Shown: positions 41,670 through 49,734 of the stretch, in pieces
Layout of the letters: each line of letters opens with the position of its first letter
Numbering within the stretch: position 1 is the stretch's first letter
Source of the DNA: CAMLQK01 sp035478775
GTDB taxonomy: Bacteria > Patescibacteriota > Saccharimonadia > Saccharimonadales > UBA4665
Direction: 5' to 3'
Assembly: GCA_035478775.1 (NCBI GenBank)
Contig: DATIJG010000023.1
Span: 111,204-175,203 of the forward strand
DNA: 64,000 bases
Position numbers and translations under genes: made by a program
The notes under the pieces: model-generated
Told to the model about the DNA's origin: nothing
Databases searched by the model: none
Seen by the model: the letters and a program-made list of their open reading frames with translations, nothing else

Positions 41670-42854
41670 ATGGCAGATACATTTGACCGTAGCAAGCCGC
41701 ACGTAAACGTTGGTACTATGGGCCACGTTGACCACGGTAAAACTACTCTGACCGCAGCTATTACAGCTGTTCTCGCAAAGCGCCTTCCAAGCGCAGTAAA
41801 CAAAGCCGTAGCTTACGACCAGATCGACAACGCTCCCGAAGAGCGCCAGCGCGGTATTACCATTGCGACGTCTCACAATGAGTACGAAAGCGAAAAGCGC
41901 CACTACGCGCACGTTGACATGCCAGGCCACGCCGACTATGTTAAAAACATGATCACTGGTGCTGCCCAGGTTGACGGTGCAATCCTCGTTGTATCTGCCG
42001 CTGATGGTCCTATGCCACAAACCCGCGAGCACGTTCTGCTTGCCCGTCAGGTTGGCGTACCTAAGATCCTTGTATTCCTTAACAAGATGGACTTGGCTGA
42101 CCCAGAACTCGTCGACTTGGTTGAAGAAGAAGTCCGTGAACTCCTTGAGAAGAACGGCTTTGACAAAAACTGTCCGATCATTCGCGGTTCTGCAGCTAAA
42201 GCCCTTGAAGGCGACACTGCAAACGAAGATGCTATCATGGAACTCGTTAAGGCTATGGACGACTACATTCCAGAACCAAAGCGCGACCTTGACAAGACTT
42301 TCTTGATGCCAATTGAAGACGTGTTCTCGATCAAGGGCCGCGGCACCGTTGCCACTGGCCGTATCGAGCAAGGTATTGTTAAGATCAACGAACCAGTTGA
42401 AATCGTTGGTATCCGCGACACCAAGCAGTCAGTTGTGACCGGTATCGAAGCATTCAAGAAGCAACTCGACCAAGGTCAAGCCGGCGACAACGCAGGCGTT
42501 CTCTTGCGCGGCATTGAGCGTGACGACATCGAGCGCGGCCAAGTTTTGGCTAAGCCAGGTACTGTTACCCCTCACACCGAGTTTGAATCAGAAGTGTACA
42601 TCCTTACCAAGGAAGAGGGCGGCCGCCACACTCCATTCTTCAAGGGTTACAAGCCACAGTTCTACTTCCGTACAACTGACGTAACCGGCGAAGTTGAATT
42701 GCCAGCCGATAAAGAAATGGTTATGCCAGGCGACACTATCACCTTTAAGGTTAAGTTGCTTGCCCCTATTGCCATGGACCAAGGTCTGCGCTTCGCTATC
42801 CGCGAAGGTGGCCGTACCGTCGGTGCTGGTGTTGTTACCAAGATCATCAAGTAA
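41670..42854 (+). CDS. tuf: Elongation factor Tu
   Basis: Delivers aminoacyl-tRNA to the ribosome. P-loop GHVDHGKTTL near 18-27, switch I RGITIATSHNEYE, switch II DMPGHADYVKNM, NKMD near 136-139 (NKCD in many species) and SAA. Domains II and III are complete up to GGRTVGAGVVTKIIK. 394 residues. AAGGAG precedes the ATG at somewhat long spacing. Own promoter and terminator; the translation of rpsJ downstream is from a separate promoter. The codons are strongly biased to C-ending pyrimidine codons, as expected for the most abundant protein. Confidence 0.99.
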   Translation: MADTFDRSKPHVNVGTMGHVDHGKTTLTAAITAVLAKRLPSAVNKAVAYDQIDNAPEERQRGITIATSHNEYESEKRHYAHVDMPGHADYVKNMITGAAQVDGAILVVSAADGPMPQTREHVLLARQVGVPKILVFLNKMDLADPELVDLVEEEVRELLEKNGFDKNCPIIRGSAAKALEGDTANEDAIMELVKAMDDYIPEPKRDLDKTFLMPIEDVFSIKGRGTVATGRIEQGIVKINEPVEIVGIRDTKQSVVTGIEAFKKQLDQGQAGDNAGVLLRGIERDDIERGQVLAKPGTVTPHTEFESEVYILTKEEGGRHTPFFKGYKPQFYFRTTDVTGEVELPADKEMVMPGDTITFKVKLLAPIAMDQGLRFAIREGGRTVGAGVVTKIIK

Positions 42855-42880
42855 TTGATCTCTTAGGTACAAAACCTTAC

Positions 42881-42918
42881 GAAACACTCGAGAGTTAATC
42901 TCGGGTGTTTCTGTTTGT
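42881..42918 (+). terminator. Intrinsic terminator after tuf
   Basis: Stem 42881-42892 with 42900-42911 (12 bp, one G-U), loop of seven, followed by TGTTTGTG. Confidence 0.65.
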
Positions 42919-42926
42919 GCAGGCCC

Positions 42927-42955
42927 TTGTGAACTACAGCATAAAAGCGTATAAT
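42927..42955 (+). promoter_or_regulatory. Promoter and leader of rpsJ
   Basis: TTGTGA (42927-42932), 17-bp spacer, TATAAT (42950-42955). The leader is closed by ATGTCG (42974-42979) with CGACAT (43016-43021). Confidence 0.5.
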
Positions 42956-43042
42956 GCAGCCATACTATTAATTATGTCGAGAACTCGGCACGGCCATCAG
43001 AGCCCGCAGAGGTTACGACATCGCACAAAGGGAGTTCCTAAA

Positions 43043-43369
43043 ATGGTAGAAGCAAAGAAAGATCAAAAACAACGTATCCGTATCCGCCTTAAGGCATACG
43101 ACCACAAGGTTATCGACCAAGCCGCAAAGCAAATTGTAGACACAGCGCTTCGCACCGGCGCAACCATTGCAGGGCCAATTCCGCTGCCAACTGACCGCAG
43201 CACGTTTACGGTTATTAAAAGCCCTCACGTGTACAAAAAAGGCCGCGAGCAGTTTGAAATGCGTGTACACAAGCGCCTTATTGATGTAACTGAGCCGACT
43301 CCAAAGACCATCGACAGCCTCATGAACCTCAGCTTGCCTGCAGGTTGTGACGTCGAAATCAAGATGTAG
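43043..43369 (+). CDS. rpsJ: Ribosomal protein S10 (uS10)
   Basis: 30S head protein and NusE. The family blocks IRIRLKAYDHKVID, the TGATIAGPIPLPT loop and RRLIDVT-type HKRLIDVTEPT are present. 108 residues. The frame is open 46 codons upstream, but GGAG (43031-43034) with eight-base spacing and the family N-terminus select 43043. It sits with tuf and is cut off from rplC by two unrelated genes, three promoters and a terminator, so S10 is not the first gene of the S10 operon here. Confidence 0.97.
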   Translation: MVEAKKDQKQRIRIRLKAYDHKVIDQAAKQIVDTALRTGATIAGPIPLPTDRSTFTVIKSPHVYKKGREQFEMRVHKRLIDVTEPTPKTIDSLMNLSLPAGCDVEIKM

Positions 43370-43392
43370 CATCGCCAAAACTCAAAGACTAT

Positions 43393-43435
43393 ACCACAGA
43401 GATCGGAACAAGTTTCGGTAATCTCTGTGGTTTTT
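43393..43435 (+). terminator. Intrinsic terminator after rpsJ
   Basis: ACCACAGAGAT (43393-43403) with ATCTCTGTGGT (43421-43431), 11 bp, T5 tail. Confidence 0.85.
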
Positions 43436-43480
43436 CTTATTGATAAAAGTAGTTCGCAGATGTATTACATACATAGGAAA

Positions 43481-43592
43481 TTGACGGTGTTGCAAATTTA
43501 ATATATTATCTGATTCGGGTAAATTGAGAGCCCGCCTTAGAAGATCAGAAATTGTAACCATGTAGCGCGCGCCGCCTAATAGTAAGGGCGGC
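43481..43592 (+). promoter_or_regulatory. Promoter and multi-hairpin leader of the 43619 gene
   Basis: TTGACG (43481-43486), 17-bp spacer, TATTAT (43504-43509). The leader can form TCTGAT/ATCAGA (43509-43514 with 43544-43549) and a terminator-like GCCGCC/GGCGGC hairpin (43571-43576 with 43587-43592) followed by TTTTA, 25 nt before the gene. Confidence 0.5.
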
Positions 43593-43618
43593 TTTTAGCG
43601 CCAAGAAATAGGAAGAAT

Positions 43619-43996
43619 ATGCAACCTACAAAAGAGGGTGTATTGTTGGAGACTCGAGAAGCAAATATACTAAGCCTAGTTGGTGGCCGCCAAGCCGGAG
43701 ATGCCGCATCCGGAATATTGAGCTACGAAGAGGCAGCGACAGCGTACGAAATACTCGAAAAACGCTGGGATACACTGCCCGCTGGTGAAGAACGAGACAA
43801 CTTGCACAATTTGGTGCAGGAGCTTGGAATAGCGATGATGCGCTTTAATGTTTGGCGCCGTCCCGAAACGCGCGGCTTGGTAGATGCTCGGCAAATTGGC
43901 GATGTCGAGGCTTCGACCATTAGCAAGCCCGAAGCAGCCGAACTACTCGCTAGTATCTTGCAGGCTTCCCGGTCGGAAATACCTCAGGCAGCATGA
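43619..43996 (+). CDS. Small helical protein of unknown function
   Basis: Not recognised. 125 residues, predicted mostly helical, acidic, without cysteines or hydrophobic segments. It contains two similar Ser-x-x-Glu-Ala-Ala helices (LSYEEAATAYEIL near 38-50 and ISKPEAAELLASIL near 101-114). AGGAAGAA precedes the ATG at normal spacing. The long structured leader with a terminator-like hairpin suggests regulated expression. It lies between rpsJ and rplC, which are normally adjacent. Confidence 0.65.
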   Translation: MQPTKEGVLLETREANILSLVGGRQAGDAASGILSYEEAATAYEILEKRWDTLPAGEERDNLHNLVQELGIAMMRFNVWRRPETRGLVDARQIGDVEASTISKPEAAELLASILQASRSEIPQAA

Positions 43997-44016
43997 TAAT
44001 TCGCTATGCTGCCTGA
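43984..44016 (+). terminator. Hairpin at the end of the 43619 gene
   Basis: TCAGGCAGCAT (43984-43994) with ATGCTGCCTGA (44006-44016), 11 bp; the gene's stop codon is inside it. T5 follows only 16 nt later, so termination is uncertain. Confidence 0.5.
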
Positions 44017-44077
44017 TAGTCAACGCGCTCTTTTTAACCCCTTGCTTTTCGGCCAGACCCGCTTTAATATAGTGTAA

Positions 44078-44368
44078 ATGCCCAAAACCAAAAAACGCGC
44101 TAAAAAAACGGCCGCCGCCGAAATTACAGAAGTCGACAGTATATTCTTTTTTAAATTGTTGCTGTACCTTATTTTGGGCTCGCTATGGCTTAAAGTAACT
44201 AAGCGCGGAGTACTCAACATTCCTATACCGGTGGGACTTATCATCGGCCTTGTTTTTACCAGCCATGAGCATTTTCAAATTGACAAGAAAATTGAATATG
44301 CTGTGCTTTTAGTTGCTATGCTGATAGGCTTTTTCGTGCCGTATGGTTTTTACTTGGGCTTAAACTAG
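44078..44368 (+). CDS. Small membrane protein, three hydrophobic segments
   Basis: Not recognised. 96 residues: a basic N-terminus (KTKKRAKKTAA), then hydrophobic segments near 24-40, 52-67 and 76-94, with a charged loop HEHFQIDKKIEY between the last two. It starts five to nine nucleotides after AT-rich -10-like sequences (TTTAAT 44063-44068 or TATAGT 44068-44073) and has no ribosome binding site, so it may be leaderless. It is the last gene before the rplC promoter region. Confidence 0.6.
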   Translation: MPKTKKRAKKTAAAEITEVDSIFFFKLLLYLILGSLWLKVTKRGVLNIPIPVGLIIGLVFTSHEHFQIDKKIEYAVLLVAMLIGFFVPYGFYLGLN

Positions 44369-44500
44369 TATAACTTTATCTTTGCTGTTGCACATCAATA
44401 TCAAAAGCTGCTAATTAGCTCGATATATACACTAAGACGGCGTGCAAGGCCGTACTCTAAAAATAGGGTGACTATGAGGTATTGTAGAATAGTCAACGCA

Positions 44501-44529
44501 TTGACAAGGGGTAGGTAAACTGATACACT
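44501..44529 (+). promoter_or_regulatory. Promoter of the rplC ribosomal protein operon
   Basis: TTGACA (44501-44506), 17-bp spacer, TACACT (44524-44529) with extended -10 TGa. This is the best match to consensus in the window and probably drives rplC through rplO. Confidence 0.8.
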
Positions 44530-44570
44530 GTAGCGGTAACACAAATTTCCTGTACTTGGTTATTCGGAAA

Positions 44571-44672
44571 GGTCGCTTCGTAACAGAGGTCGAAACCATT
44601 CGGAGCCGAGCATTTTTATGTCTCACATAAGAGTGATCGAGGCGGCAGGTAATAATACGAGGTGGAGCGACC
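44571..44672 (+). promoter_or_regulatory. Structured leader RNA of the rplC operon
   Basis: GGTCGCT (44571-44577) pairs with AGCGACC (44666-44672) and TCGTA (44578-44582) with TACGA (44656-44660), enclosing an inner hairpin with TTATGT/ACATAA. The leader of about 157 nt ends 21 nt before the rplC ATG. In Escherichia coli L4 regulates this operon through its leader; whether this structure does the same is unknown. Confidence 0.55.
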
Positions 44673-44693
44673 AAGGGTTCACCGGGAGAAACT

Positions 44694-45311
44694 ATGAAAG
44701 CACTAATCACACGAAAGGTTGGCATGACCAGTACTATCGCCGAAGACGGTGCTGTGACTGCTGTTACCTTGCTTTCCGCTAGTCCTTGCGTTATTACGCA
44801 AGTCAAAACCGACGAGACAGATGGCTACAAAGCCGTTCAGGTTGGTTTTGAGGAAGCTAAAGAACAAAATGTGGCCAAAGCACAGCAGGGCCACTTTAAG
44901 GCCGCCGGTATTGCGCCGAAGATTATACGTGAATTCCGCGTTGACGAAATTACAGAAGACCTCAAGGTTGGCGAGAAAATCAACCCCGAGGTCTTTTCAG
45001 TTGGCGACGAAATTGACGTAACCGGTACGAGCAAAGGTAAGGGTTGGGCCGGCACTATCAAGCGCCATAACTTTCACCGTGGTCGCAAGACCCACGGTGG
45101 CCGCTCATACCGCCGCCCTGGTTCAATCGGTTCTATGTACCCTCAGAAAATTTTTAAGGGTAAAAAGATGGCCGGCCAGATGGGTCACGAACAAGTAACC
45201 GTCAAGAACTTGAAAGTTGCTTTGGTTGACACCGAAAACGGTATCATCGGCGTAACCGGTGCTGTGCCTGGCCCGCGTAAGGGCATCGTCATCATCAAGG
45301 AGGCGAAATAA
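44694..45311 (+). CDS. rplC: Ribosomal protein L3 (uL3)
   Basis: Early-assembly 50S protein near the peptidyl transferase centre. The basic tip loop (HRGRKTHGGRSYRRPGSIG) and the GQMGHEQVTVKNL block are clear. 205 residues is normal. It is the first gene of a 19-gene run with almost no gaps. GGGAGAA precedes the ATG; the final KEAK encodes AAGGAGG for rplD. Confidence 0.98.
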   Translation: MKALITRKVGMTSTIAEDGAVTAVTLLSASPCVITQVKTDETDGYKAVQVGFEEAKEQNVAKAQQGHFKAAGIAPKIIREFRVDEITEDLKVGEKINPEVFSVGDEIDVTGTSKGKGWAGTIKRHNFHRGRKTHGGRSYRRPGSIGSMYPQKIFKGKKMAGQMGHEQVTVKNLKVALVDTENGIIGVTGAVPGPRKGIVIIKEAK

Positions 45312-45964
45312 TGGCAGTATCAACGTACACTAGTAGCGGTGCAAAAGCTACAACTGCTGCGAAGCTCGAGGCAAGTGTTTTTGGTGTAATGCCAGAAAAC
45401 CACGAGCTTTTGAAATTGGCCTATGTTGCCTACTTGGCAAACGGCCGTGAGAACCTCGCTGTAACCAAAACTCGTGGTTTGGTAAGCGGTGGCGGTAAAA
45501 AACCATGGAAGCAAAAGGGTACCGGCCGTGCTCGTTTTGGTTCCACCCGCAACCCAATTTGGCGTGGCGGCGGTATTGCCTTCGGTCCGACTGGCGAAGA
45601 AAACTATCGTCTAAAGATGCACGTTGGCGCAAAGCGTTTGGCAATTCGCCAGGCACTCAGCCTTGCCGCCGACGAAAACCGCATCAAAGTTGTAGAAGAC
45701 TTTGCTTTTGACAGCAAGGTAAAATCAACTGTTGCTTTCTTGCAAAAGATTGACGCCAAGGGCTCTGTGCTAGTAGTAACCGATGTAAAAGATGACAAGT
45801 CCGACCGCGCTACAAGTAACCTGCAAAACGTCAAAGTTGTGCACGCACAATACCTTAATGTGTATGACATCCTTAATAGCGATGTCATCGTAATTAGCAA
45901 ACCAGCCCTTAAGCTCGTGCAAGAGTGGCTCGGCAAAGCTGCAAAGGCGAAGGAGGCAAAATAA
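45311..45964 (+). CDS. rplD: Ribosomal protein L4 (uL4)
   Basis: Exit-tunnel protein. The extended loop GGGKKPWKQKGTGRAR that lines the tunnel is intact (near 58-73). 217 residues. The start overlaps the rplC stop (TAATG) and the C-terminal KAKEAK carries the ribosome binding site of rplW. L4 is the classical autoregulator of this operon in enterobacteria, which makes the structured leader upstream of rplC worth testing. Confidence 0.98.
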   Translation: MAVSTYTSSGAKATTAAKLEASVFGVMPENHELLKLAYVAYLANGRENLAVTKTRGLVSGGGKKPWKQKGTGRARFGSTRNPIWRGGGIAFGPTGEENYRLKMHVGAKRLAIRQALSLAADENRIKVVEDFAFDSKVKSTVAFLQKIDAKGSVLVVTDVKDDKSDRATSNLQNVKVVHAQYLNVYDILNSDVIVISKPALKLVQEWLGKAAKAKEAK

Positions 45965-46326
45965 TGGAAAAGCAAATGATCCTAAAGCCTCGTTTGAGCG
46001 AAAAAACCTACGGCATGAGCGTAGCTAGCAATGTGTTTGTGTTTGAAGTTCCTGGTGACGCAAACAAACACACTGTTGCTCGCGCCGTTGCAGCGCAGTT
46101 CAGCGTAACCGTTATCGATGTTAATATCGTAAACGTTAAGGGCAAAACCAAGCGTACAGTCCGTAAGGGCGGTCGCCCTACAGCCGGCAAGCGCTCTGAC
46201 ATTAAAAAGGCGTACGTTGCTTTGAAGCAAGGTGACACTTTGCCATTCTTCGATGTTGAAGAAGAAGCCAAGCCTGCAAAGGCTGACAAGAAGGCCGCTA
46301 AAAAAGCCGAAAAGGAGACTAAGTAA
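45964..46326 (+). CDS. rplW: Ribosomal protein L23 (uL23)
   Basis: Tunnel-exit protein that docks trigger factor and SRP. Family N-terminus ILKPRLSEKTY and the VNIVNVKGKTKR loop with the RKGGRPTAGKRSDIKKAYV block are present. 120 residues, of which the last 25 are an extra Lys/Ala/Glu tail. The frame is open 13 codons upstream; the TAATG overlap with rplD and AAGGAGG fix the start. Confidence 0.97.
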   Translation: MEKQMILKPRLSEKTYGMSVASNVFVFEVPGDANKHTVARAVAAQFSVTVIDVNIVNVKGKTKRTVRKGGRPTAGKRSDIKKAYVALKQGDTLPFFDVEEEAKPAKADKKAAKKAEKETK

Positions 46327-47162
46327 TGGCGATTAAAGCATACAAGCCTACGACTCCTGGCCGGCGCGGTATGACCAGCCAGGACACGTCTGCTATCACT
46401 ACCAAAAAGCCAGTTCGCTCGCTTTTGGTACCAAAGCGTCGTACCAATGGCCGCAACAACCAGGGTCGCATTACAACTCGCCACCGCGGTGGTGGTGCCC
46501 GTAGGTTCTATCGTCTAATCGACTTCAAGATGGAAGCCGGTTTGGTAGCGACTATCGAGCACATTGAATATGACCCGAACCGTTCGGCTCGCATTGCCCG
46601 TATTAAGGATGCCAACGATGTATACCACTACATATTGGCAGCGAACGGCATGCAAGTTGGTCAGACTATCACGAGCGGCGAAGAAGTCTCGATTGAAAAT
46701 GGTAACCGTTTACCACTTAAGAATATCCCAGTTGGTAGCACGATCCATGCGATCGAACTACAACCTGGCCGTGGTGCCCAGTTGGTACGTTCAGCTGGCA
46801 ACAGCGCGCAACTTATGGCAAAAGAAGGCGGCTATGCCCAAGTACGCCTCCCATCGGGCGAAGTTCGCCTCATTAAGCTTGAATGTACTGCAAGTATCGG
46901 TGTTGTCGGTAACGAGCAGCACCAAAATATTAAGGTTGGTAAAGCTGGCCGTTCACGCCACAAGGGTATCCGCCCATCTGTACGTGGTGTTGTTATGAAC
47001 GCTGTTGACCACCCGCACGGTGGTGGTGATGGTGGTCGTCACCGTATGGCTAAGGCTCCACGTACGCCTTGGGGCCAGAAGACTTTGGGTTACAAAACCC
47101 GTCGTCGTAAGTCAACAAGTCAGTTTATTGTAAGAAGCCGTCATGCGGCCAAGAGAAAGTAA
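46326..47162 (+). CDS. rplB: Ribosomal protein L2 (uL2)
   Basis: Peptidyl transferase-associated protein. The conserved VDHPHGGGDGGR segment (near 224-235), which contains the functionally important His, is intact, as are the RGRITTRHRGGG-type NNQGRITTRHRGGG block and the SH3/OB fold. 278 residues is normal. The start overlaps the rplW stop, with AAGGAG in the last rplW codons. Confidence 0.98.
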   Translation: MAIKAYKPTTPGRRGMTSQDTSAITTKKPVRSLLVPKRRTNGRNNQGRITTRHRGGGARRFYRLIDFKMEAGLVATIEHIEYDPNRSARIARIKDANDVYHYILAANGMQVGQTITSGEEVSIENGNRLPLKNIPVGSTIHAIELQPGRGAQLVRSAGNSAQLMAKEGGYAQVRLPSGEVRLIKLECTASIGVVGNEQHQNIKVGKAGRSRHKGIRPSVRGVVMNAVDHPHGGGDGGRHRMAKAPRTPWGQKTLGYKTRRRKSTSQFIVRSRHAAKRK

Positions 47163-47174
47163 GGTAGGTAATAT

Positions 47175-47450
47175 ATGAGTCGTTCACTGAAAAAAGGACC
47201 ATTTATCGACCCAAAGCTTGCCAAAAAAGTTGCGGCACTTTCGGCCGATGATCGTACCATCATCAAGACTTGGGCTCGTGCCAGCACCATTGCGCCTGAC
47301 TTTGTCGGCCGCACTTTTGCGGTTCACAACGGCAAGGTTCATATTCCGGTTTTCGTAACTGAAAACATGGTTGGCCACAAGCTTGGTGAGTTCGCACCAA
47401 CCCGTAAATTCCGTTCTCACGGTGGTAAGCTCGCGAAAGGTAAGAAGTAA
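47175..47450 (+). CDS. rpsS: Ribosomal protein S19 (uS19)
   Basis: 30S head protein contacting S13. Signature RSLKKGPFID at the start and HNGKVHIPVFVTENMVGHKLGEF in the middle, then PTRKFRSHGGK. 91 residues is normal. Twelve nucleotides after rplB with GGTAGGTAA as a fair binding site; overlaps rplV by TAATG. Confidence 0.97.
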   Translation: MSRSLKKGPFIDPKLAKKVAALSADDRTIIKTWARASTIAPDFVGRTFAVHNGKVHIPVFVTENMVGHKLGEFAPTRKFRSHGGKLAKGKK

Positions 47451-47827
47451 TGGCAGTTAAAGCAATCGCTAAAGGCGTTCGTATGAGCCCCCGCAAAGTT
47501 GGCGTCGTAGCCAGCTTAGTTCGTGGCCGCACTGTCGCCGATGCTCTTATTATTCTAGAGCACACCCCACGCCGTTCGGCATTGGCGGTAAAAAAGACCA
47601 TCATGAGCGCAAAGGCTAATGCAGATCACAACCACGACCTCAAGCCCGACACCCTCAACATTGTTGCAATTACGGTAACGCCTGGCCCGCGCCTAAAACG
47701 TTACCGTCCAGCAGCGCATGGTCGCGCCCTTCCATTTATGCGCCGCACTTCGCACATCACTGTTATCGTCGATGGCGAAGCCCGCGCTAAGAAGAGTGCT
47801 CCTAAGGCCGAGAAGGAGGCAAAATAA
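47450..47827 (+). CDS. rplV: Ribosomal protein L22 (uL22)
   Basis: Tunnel-lining protein. MSPRKVGVVASLVRG and the beta-hairpin tip (GPRLKRYRPAAHGRALPFMRRTSHITVIV) are typical in pattern. 125 residues with a short Lys/Ala/Glu-rich end whose final KEAK spells the rpsC ribosome binding site. Confidence 0.97.
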   Translation: MAVKAIAKGVRMSPRKVGVVASLVRGRTVADALIILEHTPRRSALAVKKTIMSAKANADHNHDLKPDTLNIVAITVTPGPRLKRYRPAAHGRALPFMRRTSHITVIVDGEARAKKSAPKAEKEAK

Positions 47828-48456
47828 TGGGCCAAAAAGTTAATCCAATTAGCATGCGCCTCCAGGTCAACAAGGATTGGCGCAGCAAGTGGTTCGTAGG
47901 CAAGCGCGAATACGCCAAGTTTTTGGCAGACGACCTCGCTGTGCGCCGCATGATCCAAAATAAACTTGGTAGCCGTGCTGCTATCAATAAAGTTGACATC
48001 GAGCGTTCCCCGAACCTTGTAACAGTTACAATTTCGACTGCTAAAGCCGGCGTTGTAATTGGACGTGGTGGTTCAGGCGCACAAGAACTGAAAGCCATAA
48101 TCGAGAAGATTTACGGTGTCCAGACTCGTGTCAACATCGAAGAAATTAAAAAGCCGGAACTGTTCGCTAAGCTGGTCGCTGAAAACATTGCGCACCAACT
48201 TGAGCGCCGCATGAACTTCCGCCGCGCAATCAAGCAAGCTTCTGCAAACACTATGCGTTCAGGCGCTCGTGGTATCCGTATCCAGGTTGCTGGCCGTTTG
48301 AACGGTGCCGAGATGAGCCGCCGCGAAAAAGAAGTTGCCGGCAGCGTGCCATTACACACGCTTCGTGCTGACATTGATTACGCATTGGTTGCTGCCAAAA
48401 CTCCTGCCGGTATTATCGGTGTAAAGGTTTGGATCTATAAAGGGGAGGTGAACTAA
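47827..48456 (+). CDS. rpsC: Ribosomal protein S3 (uS3)
   Basis: mRNA-entry protein with KH domain; GRGGSGAQELK (near 79-89) is the KH loop, and the C-terminal domain ends in PAGIIGVKVWIYKGEV. N-terminus GQKVNPISMRLQVNKDW is typical. 209 residues. GGGGAGG lies in its last codons before rplP, with a one-nucleotide gap. Confidence 0.98.
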   Translation: MGQKVNPISMRLQVNKDWRSKWFVGKREYAKFLADDLAVRRMIQNKLGSRAAINKVDIERSPNLVTVTISTAKAGVVIGRGGSGAQELKAIIEKIYGVQTRVNIEEIKKPELFAKLVAENIAHQLERRMNFRRAIKQASANTMRSGARGIRIQVAGRLNGAEMSRREKEVAGSVPLHTLRADIDYALVAAKTPAGIIGVKVWIYKGEVN

Positions 48457-48457
48457 C

Positions 48458-48871
48458 ATGCTAGTCCCTAAACGAACGAAGTTCCGCAAGGTGCGGAAAG
48501 GGAAAATCCGTGGCGTGGCGACAAGCGGTAACTACATAGCTTTTGGCGAGTTCGCATTGCAAGCCCAAGGCCACGACCGCATTACCTCGCGCCAAATTGA
48601 AGCCTCTCGCCAAGCCATGACCCGCTACATCAAGCGCGGTGGTAAAATTTGGATCCGTATTTTCCCACACACCCCTGTAACGCGCAAACCGTTAGACGTG
48701 AAAATGGGTAGCGGTAAAGGTAACCCGGAATTCTTCGTAGCTAAGGTTCGCCCTGGCACCATCTTGTTTGAAATGCAAGGTGTAAGCGAAGAAGTTGCCC
48801 GTGAAGCTATGCGCCTTGCCGCTCATAAACTCCCAGTTAAGACTAAATTCTTGAGTAGGGAGGAAGCGTAA
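48458..48871 (+). CDS. rplP: Ribosomal protein L16 (uL16)
   Basis: A-site tRNA-positioning protein. MLVPKRTKFRKVRKGKIRG and the RGGKIWIRIFPHTPVT block are intact; the Arg that is hydroxylated in E. coli (in the GSGKGNPEFFVAKVRPG region) is preserved as Lys/Gly context only, so modification is not predicted. 137 residues. GGGAGGAAGC in the last codons serves rpmC. Confidence 0.97.
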   Translation: MLVPKRTKFRKVRKGKIRGVATSGNYIAFGEFALQAQGHDRITSRQIEASRQAMTRYIKRGGKIWIRIFPHTPVTRKPLDVKMGSGKGNPEFFVAKVRPGTILFEMQGVSEEVAREAMRLAAHKLPVKTKFLSREEA

Positions 48872-49071
48872 TGAAAATCGCTGATATCCGTAAGTTGTCG
48901 ACCAAAGAGTTGACAGCCGAAAGCACAAAACTTCGCGAAGAAATCGCTGAATTGAAGCGCCGTTTAAGCCAAGGTGAAGTACAAAACGTGCGCACCATCC
49001 GCTTTAAGCGCAAAGACCTCGCTCGAATGCTAACAGTATTGGGCGAACAGCTCACGAAGGAGACAAAATAA
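48871..49071 (+). CDS. rpmC: Ribosomal protein L29 (uL29)
   Basis: Small two-helix protein at the tunnel exit beside L23. IADIRKLSTKELTAE and the VQNVRTIRFKRKDLARMLTVL helix match the family. 66 residues is normal. Overlaps rplP and rpsQ by TAATG; the KETK end encodes AAGGAG. Confidence 0.96.
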   Translation: MKIADIRKLSTKELTAESTKLREEIAELKRRLSQGEVQNVRTIRFKRKDLARMLTVLGEQLTKETK

Positions 49072-49364
49072 TGGCTAAAACGATTATCGGTACCGTGTCG
49101 AGCAACAAGGCTGACAAAACTATTGTCATCACTGTTCAGACGCGCAAAACCCACCCGCTATACCGTAAGCAATACACGGTTAGCAAGAAGTTTATGGCTC
49201 ACGATGAGAAGAACGCAGCCCAGGTTGGCGACAAGGTAGCAATTACCGAAACTCGCCCGCTAAGCGCCCGCAAGCGGTACACGCTTGACCGCATCATCGA
49301 GACCGCTGCCATCCGTCACGAAGAAGCTCCCGTGGCTGTCGAAGACGAGAAGGAGCAGGTGTAA
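49071..49364 (+). CDS. rpsQ: Ribosomal protein S17 (uS17)
   Basis: 16S rRNA-binding OB-fold protein. GTVSSNKADKTIVITV and the HDEKNAAQVGDKVAITETRPLS segment are typical in order. 97 residues, slightly long because of an acidic tail (VAVEDEKEQV) that also encodes AAGGAG for rplN. Confidence 0.97.
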   Translation: MAKTIIGTVSSNKADKTIVITVQTRKTHPLYRKQYTVSKKFMAHDEKNAAQVGDKVAITETRPLSARKRYTLDRIIETAAIRHEEAPVAVEDEKEQV

Positions 49365-49732
49365 TGGTACAACAAGAAACGCGTCTCGTTGTCTGTGACA
49401 ACAGCGGCGCAAAGGAAATTTTGTGCATTCGCGTGCTTGGCGGCAGCCGTCGCCGTTACGCTCGTGTTGGCGACATCATCGTAGCAACCGTAAAGGACGC
49501 AAGCCCTAACGGTACAGTTAAAAAGAAGTCTGTCATTAAGGCAGTCGTGGTTCGCTCAACTGAAAAGATCCGCCGCAAAGACGGCTCGACCATCAAGTTT
49601 GACGACAACGCCGCCGTTATCATTGGCGACGACAAGAACCCACGTGCCACCCGTATTTTCGGGCCAGTGCCACGTGAACTGCGCGACCTTGGCTACGCTA
49701 AAATCGTAAGCTTAGCGCCGGAGGTACTCTAG
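49364..49732 (+). CDS. rplN: Ribosomal protein L14 (uL14)
   Basis: Interface protein contacting L19. VQQETRLVVCDNSGAKEI at the start and GPVPRELRD near 109-117 are diagnostic. 122 residues is exact for the family. GGAGG near its 3' end lies before rplX, which starts two nucleotides after the stop. Confidence 0.98.
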   Translation: MVQQETRLVVCDNSGAKEILCIRVLGGSRRRYARVGDIIVATVKDASPNGTVKKKSVIKAVVVRSTEKIRRKDGSTIKFDDNAAVIIGDDKNPRATRIFGPVPRELRDLGYAKIVSLAPEVL

Positions 49733-49734
49733 TT

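Noticed and set aside
41601..42371. 256-codon minus-strand ORF over tuf
   Set aside because: Antisense to EF-Tu; length is due to strong codon bias in tuf.
42974..43042. N-terminal extension of S10 (23 basic residues, frame open)
   Set aside because: GGAG with correct spacing and the family N-terminus lie at 43043; the upstream ATG has no ribosome binding site and falls in the leader hairpin.
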